In this document: positions 1-7,271 of the stretch, piece by piece
Numbering within the stretch: the first letter of the stretch is position 1
Layout of the letters: each line of letters starts with the position of its first letter
DNA from: Clostridia bacterium
Lineage (GTDB): Bacteria; Bacillota; Clostridia; Oscillospirales; CAG-272
NCBI GenBank assembly: GCA_017938425.1
Contig: JAGBBQ010000124.1
Span: forward strand, 1 to 40,841
Reading direction: 5' to 3'
Length of the DNA: 40,841 nt
The notes under the pieces: model-generated
Told to the model about the DNA's origin: nothing
What the model saw: the letters and a program-made list of their open reading frames with translations, nothing else
Databases searched by the model: none
Made by a program: the position numbers and the translations under genes

Positions 1-150
1 AATAGGCGTTTTTATCATTCGCAAGTGCGAATTGTATTACCGTTCGCTTTCGCGTAGTATATTATACACTATTTTCCGCCGTTTGTCAATCGGTCAGAAC
101 AAATCTTAATCAAAAAGGCATCGGATATTTCACCGATGCCCGATTGACTG
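1..150. other. Non-coding edge region
   Basis: No gene is seen here. It holds a small palindrome (ATTCGCA/TGCGAAT, about 17-33), an AT-rich stretch around 56-72 and, from 112, the terminator of the leftward genes. It may be the outer part of the tnpV-bearing element, but no clear terminal repeat can be recognised at the window edge. Confidence 0.4.
112..140 (-). terminator. Rho-independent terminator after the tnpV gene pair
   Basis: Perfect 8-bp stem GGCATCGG/CCGATGCC with an 8-nt loop. Read leftward it is followed by TTTTT. It lies 10 nt beyond the stop of the leftward DUF6809-like gene. Confidence 0.8.
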
Positions 151-420
151 TTATTTATCTGTTAGCGTTTCGATAGCAATTTGCATACCGAGTTTGAAAG
201 CGTACTCAAAGATAGCAGCTTCTGCGAGGCTCATATATTCGCTCCAACAATCGTGGAATTTCTCAAACACTTCTTTCTGCTCGTCAGAGAAGCTTTTCTC
301 CAAGTCCTCGTGATGCCTTGCCATATATCCGAGCAATTCTTTCATTTCTTTAGAATTAGTTCGGCTGTCTTCTTGCGGTATGATGTTTCCGTGCCAAAGT
401 TCGTTGATGATAGATTTCAT
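151..420 (-). CDS. DUF6809-like small protein encoded with TnpV
   Basis: An 89-residue, probably alpha-helical, charged protein beginning MKSIINELWHGNI. Its middle is typical of the DUF6809-type proteins that often follow tnpV in Firmicutes mobile elements (recalled family resemblance). An in-frame ATG 69 nt upstream would extend it, but 420 is the better start: its ATG overlaps the tnpV stop in an ATGA junction, indicating translational coupling. Function unknown. A terminator follows directly, so the pair forms the end of a short leftward transcript. Confidence 0.7.
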   Translation of the reverse strand: MKSIINELWHGNIIPQEDSRTNSKEMKELLGYMARHHEDLEKSFSDEQKEVFEKFHDCWSEYMSLAEAAIFEYAFKLGMQIAIETLTDK

Positions 421-788
421 ACCAACACCACCTCCCGCAAAACGATTTCTTCCGCGCTTGCTTTGATATTGTTCATTTCGGCAACCCAACAGAGCATATC
501 GCGAGCTTTCAAGTTCTCGTCAATACCTCTTTCGGTGGCAAGGCGGGTAATGATGGTGTCAAGCATTTGGTTGGCTTCAAGGTCGATTTCGTGCAGCCGA
601 GCGTTCAACTTGCCTTCGGTCAGCAAGGTTGTGTACCTTCCGCGACGATGGTTCTTGATGTAATCAAGGTGCATCCGTCCATACTTGCCGATCTGAAAGT
701 CGGTCTGTTCGGGAAGGGTTATGTTAGGAATAAGGTGTCCGCTTTCTTCGTGATAAGTCCCACCAAGGTTTTCATACAAAGTTTTCAT
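417..788 (-). CDS. tnpV: TnpV-like transposon-encoded protein
   Basis: A 123-residue protein starting MKTLYENLGGTY and containing IGKYGRMHLDYIK and EIDLEANQMLD. These are the conserved blocks of the TnpV family carried by Tn4451-like and related Clostridia elements. The start at 788 is chosen over the in-frame ATG at 806 because GGAG lies 8 nt ahead of it and the family begins at this Met. No recombinase (TnpX or serine/tyrosine type) is visible in the window, so the element is either partial or extends beyond position 1. It lies directly downstream of a broken glycyl-radical enzyme gene on the same strand, which suggests that the element's insertion truncated that gene. The role of TnpV itself is not established. 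Confidence 0.85.
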   Translation of the reverse strand: MKTLYENLGGTYHEESGHLIPNITLPEQTDFQIGKYGRMHLDYIKNHRRGRYTTLLTEGKLNARLHEIDLEANQMLDTIITRLATERGIDENLKARDMLCWVAEMNNIKASAEEIVLREVVLV

Positions 789-845
789 TACAGTATCTCC
801 ATTCAAATAAATATTTGCGATATACTGTATCGATTGTCTTTACCA

Positions 846-1319
846 CTATTTTTTGAAACCTTCGTTATGGGACATCAAGAGAAGAGCAAGCACTGTTTTC
901 TTCATGGCTTGCAGGGTGCAGCTGCGGTCTTTGTCCCCCCGATGCGTCTCGAGCGATGCATCCAGCGCCGAGAGAAGCCCGCCGATTCCGCCCGAGAGGA
1001 TGCGCCGGTAATTCGGCGCGAAGTGATCCTTATTCGTTGTAAAGCGGCGCTCGGAAAAGCCCTCTGTGATGCGCCTTGCATAATCCAGTGTCAGCTCGGA
1101 TTCTTTACAAAACAAAGATTTCAGGTTGCCTGCGATCCATTCGCTCTTCAGTATGACGGGGGTGGGCTCCGAAAAAAGCGAGGCGATGCCTGCGGCGCGC
1201 AGCGTGGCGGGCCTTTGTGCAAGGGCTTCTCTGTATCCGAGATAGCGGTAATAATACGGCGCGTACGCGCCCTCGGTCTCGCTTTCCAGCTCGGCCTCCA
1301 GCAACTTGAATAGATGCAT
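846..1319 (-). pseudogene. Truncated glycyl-radical enzyme (pyruvate formate-lyase family), N-terminal fragment
   Basis: 157 codons with a strong Shine-Dalgarno (AGGAGG, 8 nt) and a good promoter. Residues 55-125 resemble the N-terminal PFL domain (ILKSEWIAGNLKSLF, KDHFAPNYRRIL, GGIGGLL). Full enzymes of this family have roughly 750-850 residues and carry a catalytic Cys and a C-terminal glycyl-radical motif. All of that is missing here. The family-like sequence fades after about residue 145 and a TAG follows at 846. The tnpV unit begins 58 bp further on, so insertion or deletion is the likely cause. Which member (formate lyase, diol dehydratase, other lyase) cannot be told from this fragment. 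The divergent AraC gene may once have regulated it. Confidence 0.75.
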
Positions 1320-1350
1320 AAGGTGTCCTCCTTTGGAATCTTATGCTTTT

Positions 1351-1379
1351 ATTGTACGGATTTGGATTCCGCTTGTCAA
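1351..1379 (-). promoter_or_regulatory. Sigma-A-type promoter of the truncated glycyl-radical enzyme gene
   Basis: On the minus strand: -35 TTGACA (1374-1379), a 17-nt spacer and -10 TACAAT (1351-1356), 32 nt before the ATG at 1319. Confidence 0.8.
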
Positions 1380-1397
1380 CGAACATAGTTAATAATC

Positions 1398-1426
1398 TTG
1401 ACAAAATTAAGATGATATGATAGAAT
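1398..1426 (+). promoter_or_regulatory. Sigma-A-type promoter of the AraC-family gene
   Basis: TTGACA (1398-1403), 17-nt spacer, TAGAAT (1421-1426). It is back-to-back with the leftward promoter at 1351-1379, so one bound regulator could control both directions. Confidence 0.8.
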
Positions 1427-1463
1427 GATCGCGTAGAATTCAAAGAAAAAAGAGAGGGATAAT

Positions 1464-2264
1464 ATGCAGAGCTTTGAGATCGAAACCTTGCCGAAGGTGC
1501 GTTTTGCGCACGTATACAGCGTTGCAAGCTATGCGCATCCCCTACCGCCCACGAAGGACTGCATCGAGATTTCGCTGATTTCGGAGGGGGAGATTTGCCG
1601 CATCGGAGAGGACGGTAGCGAGACGGTTGCTCGCAAGGGAGATATCATTTTCATTCCGTATGACGTGCCCTGTGCCGTGCGCGCGGATGCCTTTCACGAG
1701 CATCGAACGGTGTGCGCCACGGTGAAGTGGCGCGCACTTTCCGAGGATGCGGACGGACTTTCTATCCCTCCCGTCACGCCCTCGCATCTTGTCAGCAGAA
1801 CGGCACAGCAGATCATTGACCGGTTGATTCGTAATCAACTGTACTGGAAGGAATCTCCGATCAAGGGAGCGTCGATGTTTCTTTCGCTTTTATGCGAGCT
1901 GGATCGGTGCAACCGCGGAGAAAGGGCGGGGAAATTGCCGAGCGAGGTGCTGTACACGCGGCGTGCAAAGGAATATATTCACGCGCATCTCTACGAGCCG
2001 ATCACGCAGGGAGCGGTGGCACGGTGGCTTTCGATCTCACCTGAGTATCTTTGCGCGGTGTTCAGGAAAACCGAGGGGACGACGCTGATGCGATATTGCA
2101 ACGAGGCGAAGCTCGGCGCGATCCGTGAGCTGATGGAGATCAAGCATCTGCGTCTTTACGAGGCGGCGGCGCTTCTCGGGTACAGCGATCCGAACTACGT
2201 CAGCCGTCTGTTCAAAAAATACTACGGCTATAATATTACGGATAAGCCGCACAAGGTGAAATAG
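1464..2264 (+). CDS. AraC-family transcriptional regulator with cupin-like sensor domain
   Basis: A 266-residue protein. Residues about 1-110 look like an AraC-type cupin ligand-binding domain (GDIIFIPYDVPCAV at about 59-72 is the usual beta-strand turn). Residues about 170-262 form the double helix-turn-helix (AVARWLSISPEYLCAVFRKT, then AALLGYSDPNYVSRLFKKYYG). A Shine-Dalgarno GAGAGGG precedes the ATG. It is divergent from the truncated glycyl-radical gene and ahead of the 2395-5561 operon. Either may be its target. The effector is probably a sugar or sugar acid, but this is an inference. It ends with TAG. Confidence 0.9.
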   Translation: MQSFEIETLPKVRFAHVYSVASYAHPLPPTKDCIEISLISEGEICRIGEDGSETVARKGDIIFIPYDVPCAVRADAFHEHRTVCATVKWRALSEDADGLSIPPVTPSHLVSRTAQQIIDRLIRNQLYWKESPIKGASMFLSLLCELDRCNRGERAGKLPSEVLYTRRAKEYIHAHLYEPITQGAVARWLSISPEYLCAVFRKTEGTTLMRYCNEAKLGAIRELMEIKHLRLYEAAALLGYSDPNYVSRLFKKYYGYNITDKPHKVK

Positions 2265-2327
2265 CGCCGCGCAGAGGTCGAAAGACAGGAAAAGTCAATA
2301 TAATACAAGCATTGGAAAAAATTTCGG

Positions 2328-2357
2328 TTGTAAAGGCGGAGCGCCTTGTGCTATAAT
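2328..2357 (+). promoter_or_regulatory. Promoter with palindromic operator candidate
   Basis: -10 TATAAT at 2352-2357 and -35 TTGTAA at 2328-2333 (18-nt spacer). A perfect 6-bp-arm inverted repeat AAGGCG-GAG-CGCCTT (2333-2347) fills the spacer, where bound protein would block RNA polymerase. It serves the operon starting at 2395. Confidence 0.6.
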
Positions 2358-2394
2358 AGAAGCGAAAAAAGATTACCGAAAGGATGAAAAAGCA

Positions 2395-3120
2395 ATGAGA
2401 GAATACGGCATTCAGCTTTACAGCGTGCGCGACGCGATGAAAGAGGACGTGCGCGGCACGCTGAAGAAAATTGCGGATATGGGCTATACCTCGGTGGAAT
2501 TTGCGGGCTTTTTCGGCCATAGCGCGGAAGAGATCCGAGGAATGCTCGAGGAGACCGGGCTTCGCATCTCGGGCACGCATTCCTCCTTCGAGGATCTGCG
2601 CCCCTCCAAGATCGCGGAAACGCTTGCTTATCACAGGGCGATTAAAAACACCGATTATATCGTTCCCGGCGCGGATCTTTCCACACTTGAAAAAGTTGAG
2701 GATTTCTGCCGCGTGATGAATTTTGCGCAGCCGATCCTTGCCGCCGAGGGCATCCGTCTCGGCTATCATAACCATTCGCACGAGTTCGCGGTGCAGCCCT
2801 ACGGCACGACGGTCCACGCACAGCTCGAGAGGCGGCTTTCGGTGCATTTCGAGATCGATACCTTCTGGGCGTTCAACGCGGGCTGCGATCCCGTTGCGGT
2901 GATGGAGCGCCTCTCGGAGCGCATCCACGTCATCCACGTGAAGGACGGCTTTTTGGGCGGCAAGGGAATGCCGCTCGGTCAGGGCGAGGCGCCCGTGCGT
3001 GCGGTCGTTGACTATGCGGTGAAAAACGGCATCCAAATGGTGGTGGAGAGCGAAACGCTTTCTCCCTCCGGGCTTGCCGAGGCAGAGGCCTGCATTGCGT
3101 ATCTTAGGAGCATTGAGTAA
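2395..3120 (+). CDS. Sugar phosphate isomerase/epimerase family TIM-barrel protein (xylose-isomerase-like, AP endonuclease family 2)
   Basis: A 241-residue soluble protein with the hallmarks of the xylose-isomerase-like TIM barrel: YGIQLYSVRD at 4-13, a metal/substrate motif YHNHSHEF at 124-131, EIDTFW at 153-158, HVIHVKD at 178-184, GQGE at 195-198 and VVESE at 216-220. The acidic and His residues fit divalent-metal binding. Members isomerise or epimerise free or phosphorylated sugars or inositols. The substrate cannot be read from sequence. It is the first gene of an operon with a deacetylase-like, an AAC(3)-like and a PHP gene. AAGGA lies about 10 nt before the ATG. Confidence 0.85.
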   Translation: MREYGIQLYSVRDAMKEDVRGTLKKIADMGYTSVEFAGFFGHSAEEIRGMLEETGLRISGTHSSFEDLRPSKIAETLAYHRAIKNTDYIVPGADLSTLEKVEDFCRVMNFAQPILAAEGIRLGYHNHSHEFAVQPYGTTVHAQLERRLSVHFEIDTFWAFNAGCDPVAVMERLSERIHVIHVKDGFLGGKGMPLGQGEAPVRAVVDYAVKNGIQMVVESETLSPSGLAEAEACIAYLRSIE

Positions 3121-3146
3121 ATAAATATTTGCATTCGGGAGAGAAA

Positions 3147-3929
3147 ATGAATTTCTGTTTTACGGTGGACGACAATATCCGCGCCTTCCGCGACGTGGCA
3201 AAAAATATGCCCGAGAGCATCTTCGCGCATCCGTATTTTGCGATGTTAGGGCGCTTGCACGAGCGCTTTTCGCTGAAGGTGCAGCTGAATATGTTTTATA
3301 CCCTTGGTGGCTTCTCGCTTACCGAGATGCCCGATCGGTACAAAAAGGAATTTGCGGAGAACGCCGACTGGCTGCGTATGTCCTTCCATTCGAAGGACGA
3401 GACGCGATGGCCGTACAGAGAGGCGGGCTACGCAGAGGTGCTTTCCGATTGCCTTGCGGTGCAAAGACAGATCCTTCGCTTTGCGGGGGAAAAAAGCCTT
3501 GCGAAAACCACCACGGTCCATTTCTGCGAGCTGACCGAGGACGGCGTGCGCGCGATGGCGGATGCGGGCGTTCTGGGGCTTCTCGGGCTTTACGGCAAGC
3601 GGGGCGCGGAGCGCGTGTCCTACAGCATCCGTGACAGAGCGGTAGGCGATCGCCTGCGCGACGGCGAGATCCTTATGCTTGACGGTATGCACCACGCGGG
3701 CATCGATATCGTTCTGAATAATTTCGATGCCGAAGGGATCCTCTCGCAGCTGCCTGCGCTTTCGGGCAGAGAGAGCGTGCGCGTGATGATCCACGAGCAA
3801 TATTTTTATAAGGACTACGAGCGCTACCAGGCGGATTTTGAGGAAAAGCTCGCAAGCACCTTTGCGGCACTGTGTGCGCAGGGAAGAGAAAGTAAATTTT
3901 TCGAAGAGCTGATAGGAGAAACGGTATGA
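3147..3929 (+). CDS. Polysaccharide-deacetylase-like (NodB-fold) protein
   Basis: A 260-residue protein. It opens with MNFCFTVDDN, where the DD pair at 8-9 matches the first metal/acid motif of carbohydrate esterase 4-like folds. WLRMSFHSKDE (75-85) resembles the histidine motif, and the later VHFCELTEDGVRAMADAG pattern occurs in distant NodB-like proteins. The start at 3147 is chosen because GGGAG precedes this ATG. The TTG at 3129 lacks a site. No signal peptide, so it probably acts on a cytosolic sugar. The stop overlaps the next start (ATGA), so the two are coupled. The exact reaction is unknown, and the family call is of medium certainty. Confidence 0.65.
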   Translation: MNFCFTVDDNIRAFRDVAKNMPESIFAHPYFAMLGRLHERFSLKVQLNMFYTLGGFSLTEMPDRYKKEFAENADWLRMSFHSKDETRWPYREAGYAEVLSDCLAVQRQILRFAGEKSLAKTTTVHFCELTEDGVRAMADAGVLGLLGLYGKRGAERVSYSIRDRAVGDRLRDGEILMLDGMHHAGIDIVLNNFDAEGILSQLPALSGRESVRVMIHEQYFYKDYERYQADFEEKLASTFAALCAQGRESKFFEELIGETV

Positions 3930-4726
3930 ATGCATCGTTTGAAAGAATCGTTTTGGATCTTCGCGCCCTTGGCGTGAAGGCGGGAGACGTGCTGATGGTG
4001 CATTCCTCCCTAAAATCCATGGGTCGGGTGGAGGGCGGCGCCGAGACCGTGATTGCCGCTTTGCGCGCGGTGTTGACCGAGGAAGGCACACTGATGCTTC
4101 CCACGCTGAGCTATGCGACCTCTTGCGAGGATTTTTATTTTAACAATCTGCACACGCCGTCCTGCGTGGGCCTCATCACCGAGACCTTCCGTAAGACGGA
4201 GGGCGTGCGCCGCACGAACCATCCCACGCACTCGGTGGCTGCCATTGGCAAGCTGCGCGATTTTGTTTGCGAGGGCGTAGAGCAGGATGAGACACCCATT
4301 GGGCCGCATTCCCCCTTCCGTAAGCTCGCGGATCTTGGCGGAAAGATCCTGCTTCTCGGCTGTCCCTTTGCGCGCAACACCTTTATGCACGGCGTGGAGG
4401 AGATCGCGGGTGCGCCCTATGCCTTAAAGGACACCTATACCGATTTTGAGATCGTGGACGAGAACGGTATCAGCAGAAAAAAGGGCTACCGCTGTCATTA
4501 TTTCCACCGCCCCGAGGGCGAGATCATTCAAAGATACGATAGAGCTACCGATGTGCTTTCGGAGGGCGAATTTTCGCTTGGCAGGGTGCACGGCGCAGAG
4601 TCACTTCTGCTGGATGCCACCGCCCTGCGCGATAAGGCGGTCGCCAAAATGAAGGAGGATCCCTTCTATTTTATCGATGATCCGAACGGGATCTTCAAAA
4701 AGGAGAAACGAGATGATACAGTCTGA
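3926..4726 (+). CDS. AAC(3)-family N-acetyltransferase
   Basis: A 266-residue protein of the antibiotic (aminoglycoside 3-N-) acetyltransferase family. HSSLKSMG (26-33), GGAETVIAAL, EGTLMLPTL, RRTNHPTHSVAAIG (95-108), SPFRKLADLGGKILLLG and TFMHGVEE (His155) are all family blocks. The family transfers acetyl from acetyl-CoA to amino groups. Clinical members inactivate aminoglycosides, but many chromosomal ones act on metabolites. Its place inside a sugar-modifying operon, coupled to its neighbours on both sides, argues for acetylation of an amino sugar or intermediate rather than dedicated resistance. That is an inference. Confidence 0.85.
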   Translation: MNASFERIVLDLRALGVKAGDVLMVHSSLKSMGRVEGGAETVIAALRAVLTEEGTLMLPTLSYATSCEDFYFNNLHTPSCVGLITETFRKTEGVRRTNHPTHSVAAIGKLRDFVCEGVEQDETPIGPHSPFRKLADLGGKILLLGCPFARNTFMHGVEEIAGAPYALKDTYTDFEIVDENGISRKKGYRCHYFHRPEGEIIQRYDRATDVLSEGEFSLGRVHGAESLLLDATALRDKAVAKMKEDPFYFIDDPNGIFKKEKRDDTV

Positions 4727-5561
4727 TTTTCATATTCACAGTGAATATTCCTACGATGCCACGCTGAAGCTCTCCGAGATCGCAGAGGGCGCGGCGGCCT
4801 GCGGCTTTACGCGCATCGGTATCACCGACCACGCAAACTACAACGATCCGCCCTTCCTCTCGGATGCGCGCCGCTCGGCGGCGGCCGTAAAGGAGGCGCA
4901 GAAGAAATATCCCTTTATGCTATCCGGCGTGGAGCTGACGCCGATCCAGAAAACGCAGTTTGATTATATCGCAAAGCACGGCACGCGCGAGGGCTACGTT
5001 CTGCCTACGGGTGCTGACCGCTACGGCCTCGAGCTCGCTATGACGAAGGAGGAGATGGTCTCGCTCGGTATGCGCTACGCCATCGGTGCCTCGCATTGGC
5101 GCACCGATACGATCGGCACGGGCGAGGGGGACGGCGATACAGAGAGCCTGATGCGCGAGCTGTTCCGCCAGCAGCTGTGGCTTGCACAGGACGAGCGCGT
5201 GACGATCCTCGGCCACCCCTGGTTTCACGGCAGAGCGCCCTGGTATCAAGACTTTTCGATGATCCCGCGCACAATGCAAAACGAGCTTTGCGCGGCACTT
5301 CTGGAGAACGGCAAGTGCGCGGAGTGCAACACGGGCGTGATGCTGCGGTTCGAGGAGAGGGAGCGCTATCAGTACGCCGAGTATCTGCGCGAAATGCTTG
5401 AATCGGGCATCCGCATCACCTTTGGATCGGATTCGCATAAGGCGTATAACGATAATCGCAAGGGCACGGGGCGCGGCGATATCGAGATCGAAAAATATCT
5501 TCTTGCCGCAGGCTTTAAGGATGGGGATTTTTATACCCTTCGGGATGAGGATCTTTGGTAA
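4713..5561 (+). CDS. PHP-domain phosphoesterase (histidinol-phosphatase-like)
   Basis: A 282-residue protein with the four PHP metal motifs: HIHSEYS (His7, His9), GITDHANY (Asp39-His40), SGVELTP (Glu74), then GASHW, LGHPWF and FGSDSHK towards the C-terminus. PHP proteins hydrolyse phosphate esters with a multi-metal centre. The start at 4713 has GGAGA ahead and overlaps the upstream gene by 14 nt, so an upstream ATG at 4677 is rejected. It is the last gene of the operon and a terminator follows. Its 3' end has a diverged duplicate at 7181-7264. Confidence 0.85.
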   Translation: MIQSDFHIHSEYSYDATLKLSEIAEGAAACGFTRIGITDHANYNDPPFLSDARRSAAAVKEAQKKYPFMLSGVELTPIQKTQFDYIAKHGTREGYVLPTGADRYGLELAMTKEEMVSLGMRYAIGASHWRTDTIGTGEGDGDTESLMRELFRQQLWLAQDERVTILGHPWFHGRAPWYQDFSMIPRTMQNELCAALLENGKCAECNTGVMLRFEERERYQYAEYLREMLESGIRITFGSDSHKAYNDNRKGTGRGDIEIEKYLLAAGFKDGDFYTLRDEDLW

Positions 5562-5577
5562 TACGAGATAAAATGTA

Positions 5578-5617
5578 AAGAACGGTTTGCAAAATCAATG
5601 CAAACCGTTCTTTTTTT
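5578..5617 (+). terminator. Rho-independent terminator of the 2395-5561 operon
   Basis: A strong 14-bp stem (AAGAACGGTTTGCA paired with TGCAAACCGTTCTT) with loop AAATCAA, followed by a T run. Confidence 0.92.
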
Positions 5618-5758
5618 AAAAAAATGCTCTTACAAGGCGAGGTGATCCGAGAAAAGGATTGGGATCAGGAATCCTTTGGCAGGATCGCGCCGCCGACGGC
5701 GCTATCCTATGCCGCTTTTGCAAGGCTTTCCGTACGAATGGCAAATTTTCGCGAGGGG

Positions 5759-7048
5759 TTAATTCCAATCGTAATACATAGCGCGAAGATCCATATGCCG
5801 CTCGGTAAGCGCCGCGTCTCCCATAGTATAAACGCAGTTATCCCACGGAATCGTGAAGGAATGGGTTTTGTTCTGGTAAAATTCGATGTATTTCGGCGTA
5901 TGGATTGCATTGAAAAGTGCCAGCTGTGTGCTCGGAAAGCAGGTGCTGTCGCCAAGTCCCGAAATGATGAAGGCCGGGCATTTTAAAAATTCTGCCGCCA
6001 GGGCGGTATCGAAATATCCGATGCCGTCTCCCTTCGGCATACTGCTTTTCCGTTTGCCCTCTGCCACGTCACCGTAGATATCCGCAAAGCCCGGCACGTT
6101 CATGATCACGGCGGTGGCGCGGTCAAAGAGTGCCGCCACGTTGCAGGCCTGCATGCCGCCTTGACTGCTTCCCAAAAAGAAATAATCTCTTTGATTTAAA
6201 AGCGGATGCTCACGGAAGAAGTGAAGCGCCTGCAGATCGCGAAGGATCATTTTCGTCCAATATGAGGTGCTTGTGCTTTTGTTTTCCTCGGCGTGAAAGC
6301 CGTAGCCCTTCAGCGCTTCCTCGCGCAGGGCGTCGTAATACTCATGGCTTTCGCCGTTTCTTATGCAATGGGCGTTGACGTGCACGGAAAGATAGCCCGC
6401 GCGCGGTATCGGATCGGCGGAGCACACGCCATAGCCCTGAAAGAACATGGCAAGCGCAAGGCTTCCGTTTTGCGCCCCCTTCGGATAGGAGACGGAGACC
6501 GAGACGTATTCGCTCCCCGGTGCGGCGATGCGCATATTGTAGGTCTCAAAATCGGGAAAACGCTCGCTTTCGATCCTTTTGGAATAGAGAACCCTTGGCT
6601 CGCAGTCCTCCACCGCCTTACAAAGACTTTCTCGGAACGCCGCGTAATCCTCGGGAATCTTGCTTGCTCGCAGGATCTCTTCCGCATTCGCGCAGGCGCT
6701 TCCGTTAAATTCATCGATTTCCCCGATCGGGCGCTTTTCCTCGTCACAGGCCTTGGCCTTCAGATAGGCGAAGCCGCTTTTTTTCAGGGTGGTCTCTATA
6801 TAAAACCATCCGTCCTCGGCGGGCTCTGCAAAGCCGTCATAGACCTGCCCGTCGTCACAGGTGAGAAAAAAGCGGAGGTAGGGAACAGATAAAAATGCAT
6901 CCTCGTGCTTTGCGCGGATCTTGAATACGATCCTTTCTCCGACCCTATATTCCAAGGGATTTTTTTCGGTCGTGCCGATGAAATATTTGTATACTTCCTT
7001 CTTATGATTCGTCTTTCTTTGCAGCTCGAGCTTGCGGTAATCGTTCAT
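5759..7048 (-). CDS. Acetyl xylan esterase / cephalosporin-C deacetylase family (AXE1) alpha/beta-hydrolase
   Basis: A 429-residue protein. Residues about 1-130 are a beta-rich N-terminal extension and 150-425 the AXE1 hydrolase. The nucleophile elbow GSSQGG (293-298, Ser295), Asp367 in SGLGDSTCFPS and His396 in KTHSF form the catalytic triad. GYGVCSADPIPRAGYLSVHVNAHCI corresponds to the family's oxyanion region. It removes acetyl groups from sugars or oligosaccharides. No signal peptide, so imported acetylated sugars are the likely substrate. It has its own promoter (7083-7111) and lies downstream of a PocR-AraC regulator on the same strand and a divergent sugar-catabolic operon. Confidence 0.9.
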   Translation of the reverse strand: MNDYRKLELQRKTNHKKEVYKYFIGTTEKNPLEYRVGERIVFKIRAKHEDAFLSVPYLRFFLTCDDGQVYDGFAEPAEDGWFYIETTLKKSGFAYLKAKACDEEKRPIGEIDEFNGSACANAEEILRASKIPEDYAAFRESLCKAVEDCEPRVLYSKRIESERFPDFETYNMRIAAPGSEYVSVSVSYPKGAQNGSLALAMFFQGYGVCSADPIPRAGYLSVHVNAHCIRNGESHEYYDALREEALKGYGFHAEENKSTSTSYWTKMILRDLQALHFFREHPLLNQRDYFFLGSSQGGMQACNVAALFDRATAVIMNVPGFADIYGDVAEGKRKSSMPKGDGIGYFDTALAAEFLKCPAFIISGLGDSTCFPSTQLALFNAIHTPKYIEFYQNKTHSFTIPWDNCVYTMGDAALTERHMDLRAMYYDWN

Positions 7049-7082
7049 TTTCTTTTCTCCTTGTATCGGATGATCACTTATT

Positions 7083-7111
7083 ATAATACACGGAAAATTT
7101 GATTATTTCAA
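7083..7111 (-). promoter_or_regulatory. Promoter of the acetyl-esterase gene
   Basis: Minus strand: -35 TTGAAA (7106-7111), 17-nt spacer, -10 TATTAT (7083-7088). Confidence 0.7.
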
Positions 7112-7180
7112 GGGAGTTTTTCAAAAAGGCATAAACTTTTTCGAGCGACTTTTCTATAAAGCTCTTGACTTATTTTTAGC

Positions 7181-7264
7181 GATCTTGCGATCGGTAAATA
7201 CCTTTCCGCCGCAGGCTTTAAGGACGGGGATTTTTATACCCTTCGGGATGAGGATCTTTGGTAA
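7181..7264 (+). pseudogene. Remnant of a second PHP gene (3' end only)
   Basis: The last 57 nt (7208-7264) match 5505-5561, the end of the PHP gene, with a single difference (GAC for GAT, both Asp, at 7225). The 27 nt upstream still match in codon frame: this copy gives DLAIGKYLS where the gene has DIEIEKYLL. Further upstream the similarity disappears. It is therefore a relic of a paralogue rather than a random repeat. It is squeezed between the esterase promoter and the end of the leftward regulator gene and can encode nothing complete. Confidence 0.8.
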
Positions 7265-7271
7265 ACGCGTC

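Noticed and set aside
3926-4726. Aminoglycoside resistance gene
   Set aside because: The family is right, but the operon context is sugar metabolism and no resistance island or mobile context surrounds it, so resistance is not claimed.
5640-5720. Possible terminator after the esterase gene
   Set aside because: The inverted repeat (AAGGATT/AATCCTT) is weak, with no T run in the needed direction.
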